Positions 5,180 through 5,333 of a stretch of 5,333 nucleotides of DNA are shown one piece after another. Every line of letters starts with the position of its first letter. The stretch's first letter is position 1. A program made the position numbers and the translations under genes. The DNA comes from Candidatus Latescibacterota bacterium. GTDB lineage: Bacteria > Latescibacterota > UBA2968 > GCA-2709665. The notes beneath the pieces are model-generated. The model was not told where the DNA came from. It worked only from the letters and a program-made list of their open reading frames with translations, and made no database searches. Location: NCBI GenBank assembly GCA_030746455.1, contig JASLMQ010000817.1, forward strand, positions 1 to 5,333, read 5' to 3'.

Positions 5180-5333
5180 GGCGGGGTACCCTCCCTGGCC
5201 GGATGTGCTGCCGGCCCCCTTCGAAGGGGAGCTGGGAAACCAGAGGGAGATGAAGGCGGGGAGGCGCTGGGGCAGGGGAATCGCGGGTCCTGTCGGGCCG
5301 GGGAGGCCGGACTCGCGTCGGCACGGCAGGGCC
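5180..5333. other. Upstream region without an assignable gene
   Basis: All three minus-strand frames are open here, which at this GC content says little. The translations are proline- and serine-rich with no recognisable motif. It may be a leader or promoter region or the end of another gene. I see no good -35/-10 pair; the palindrome at 5216-5229 is the only clear structure. Confidence 0.4.
5216..5229. promoter_or_regulatory. 14-bp perfect palindrome upstream of the coiled-coil gene
   Basis: CCCCTTCGAAGGGG is a perfect palindrome 36 bases upstream of the ATG at 5179. It shares the half-site CCCTTCG with the palindrome at 3822-3835, differing in the spacing of the two halves. It could be an operator for the two-gene unit, or the stem of a terminator belonging to a gene beyond the window, though no U run follows. 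The role is inference. Confidence 0.35.

Noticed and set aside
4443..5324. 293-residue open frame on the minus strand
   Set aside because: It overlaps both the coiled-coil and zinc-ribbon genes in another frame and is rich in Pro, Gly and Arg without motifs.

Overview
This is a GC-rich window from a Gram-negative bacterium. An outer-membrane beta-barrel gene, a lipobox lipoprotein and a periplasmic L,D-transpeptidase show the double membrane. The PorV/PorQ-type (UPF0164-like) barrel and the DUF4398-like lipoprotein are typical of deep-branching, mostly uncultured phyla such as FCB-related or candidate phyla. That placement is inference; no marker here fixes the taxonomy. Every gene I can support is on the minus strand, so transcription runs from right to left.

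Right part (5333 to 4153): 154 bases of GC-rich upstream DNA hold a perfect palindrome. They are followed by two closely spaced genes. The first encodes a small protein with one membrane helix and a long coiled coil. The second encodes a zinc-ribbon, membrane-anchored protein with an OB-fold-like C-terminus, and its reading frame is broken by a one-base shift near 4338. I do not recognise a precise family for either.

Middle (4152 to 2989): a 467-base non-coding stretch contains inverted repeats, a possible weak promoter, a clear sigma70-type promoter and a palindrome about 62 bases upstream of the predicted transcription start. This promoter drives an alanine-rich DUF4398-like lipoprotein gene with a very strong Shine-Dalgarno. 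A 14-bp perfect hairpin follows that gene and lies only five bases from the next start codon.

Left part (2988 to 1): four genes are packed as an operon: an active-looking L,D-transpeptidase, a secreted protein I read as a catalytically dead relative of it, a PorV-like outer-membrane protein, and the GTPase gene era, cut by the window edge. The first three junctions overlap or nearly touch (TGATG, TTGA, then a 16-base gap), so translational coupling is likely. The first three products act in or on the cell envelope, while Era matures the 30S ribosomal subunit in the cytoplasm.

The points most worth a second look are the active/inactive transpeptidase pair, the hairpin that gates the operon, and the frameshift in the zinc-ribbon gene. 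I saw no mobile element, CRISPR array, tRNA or rRNA.
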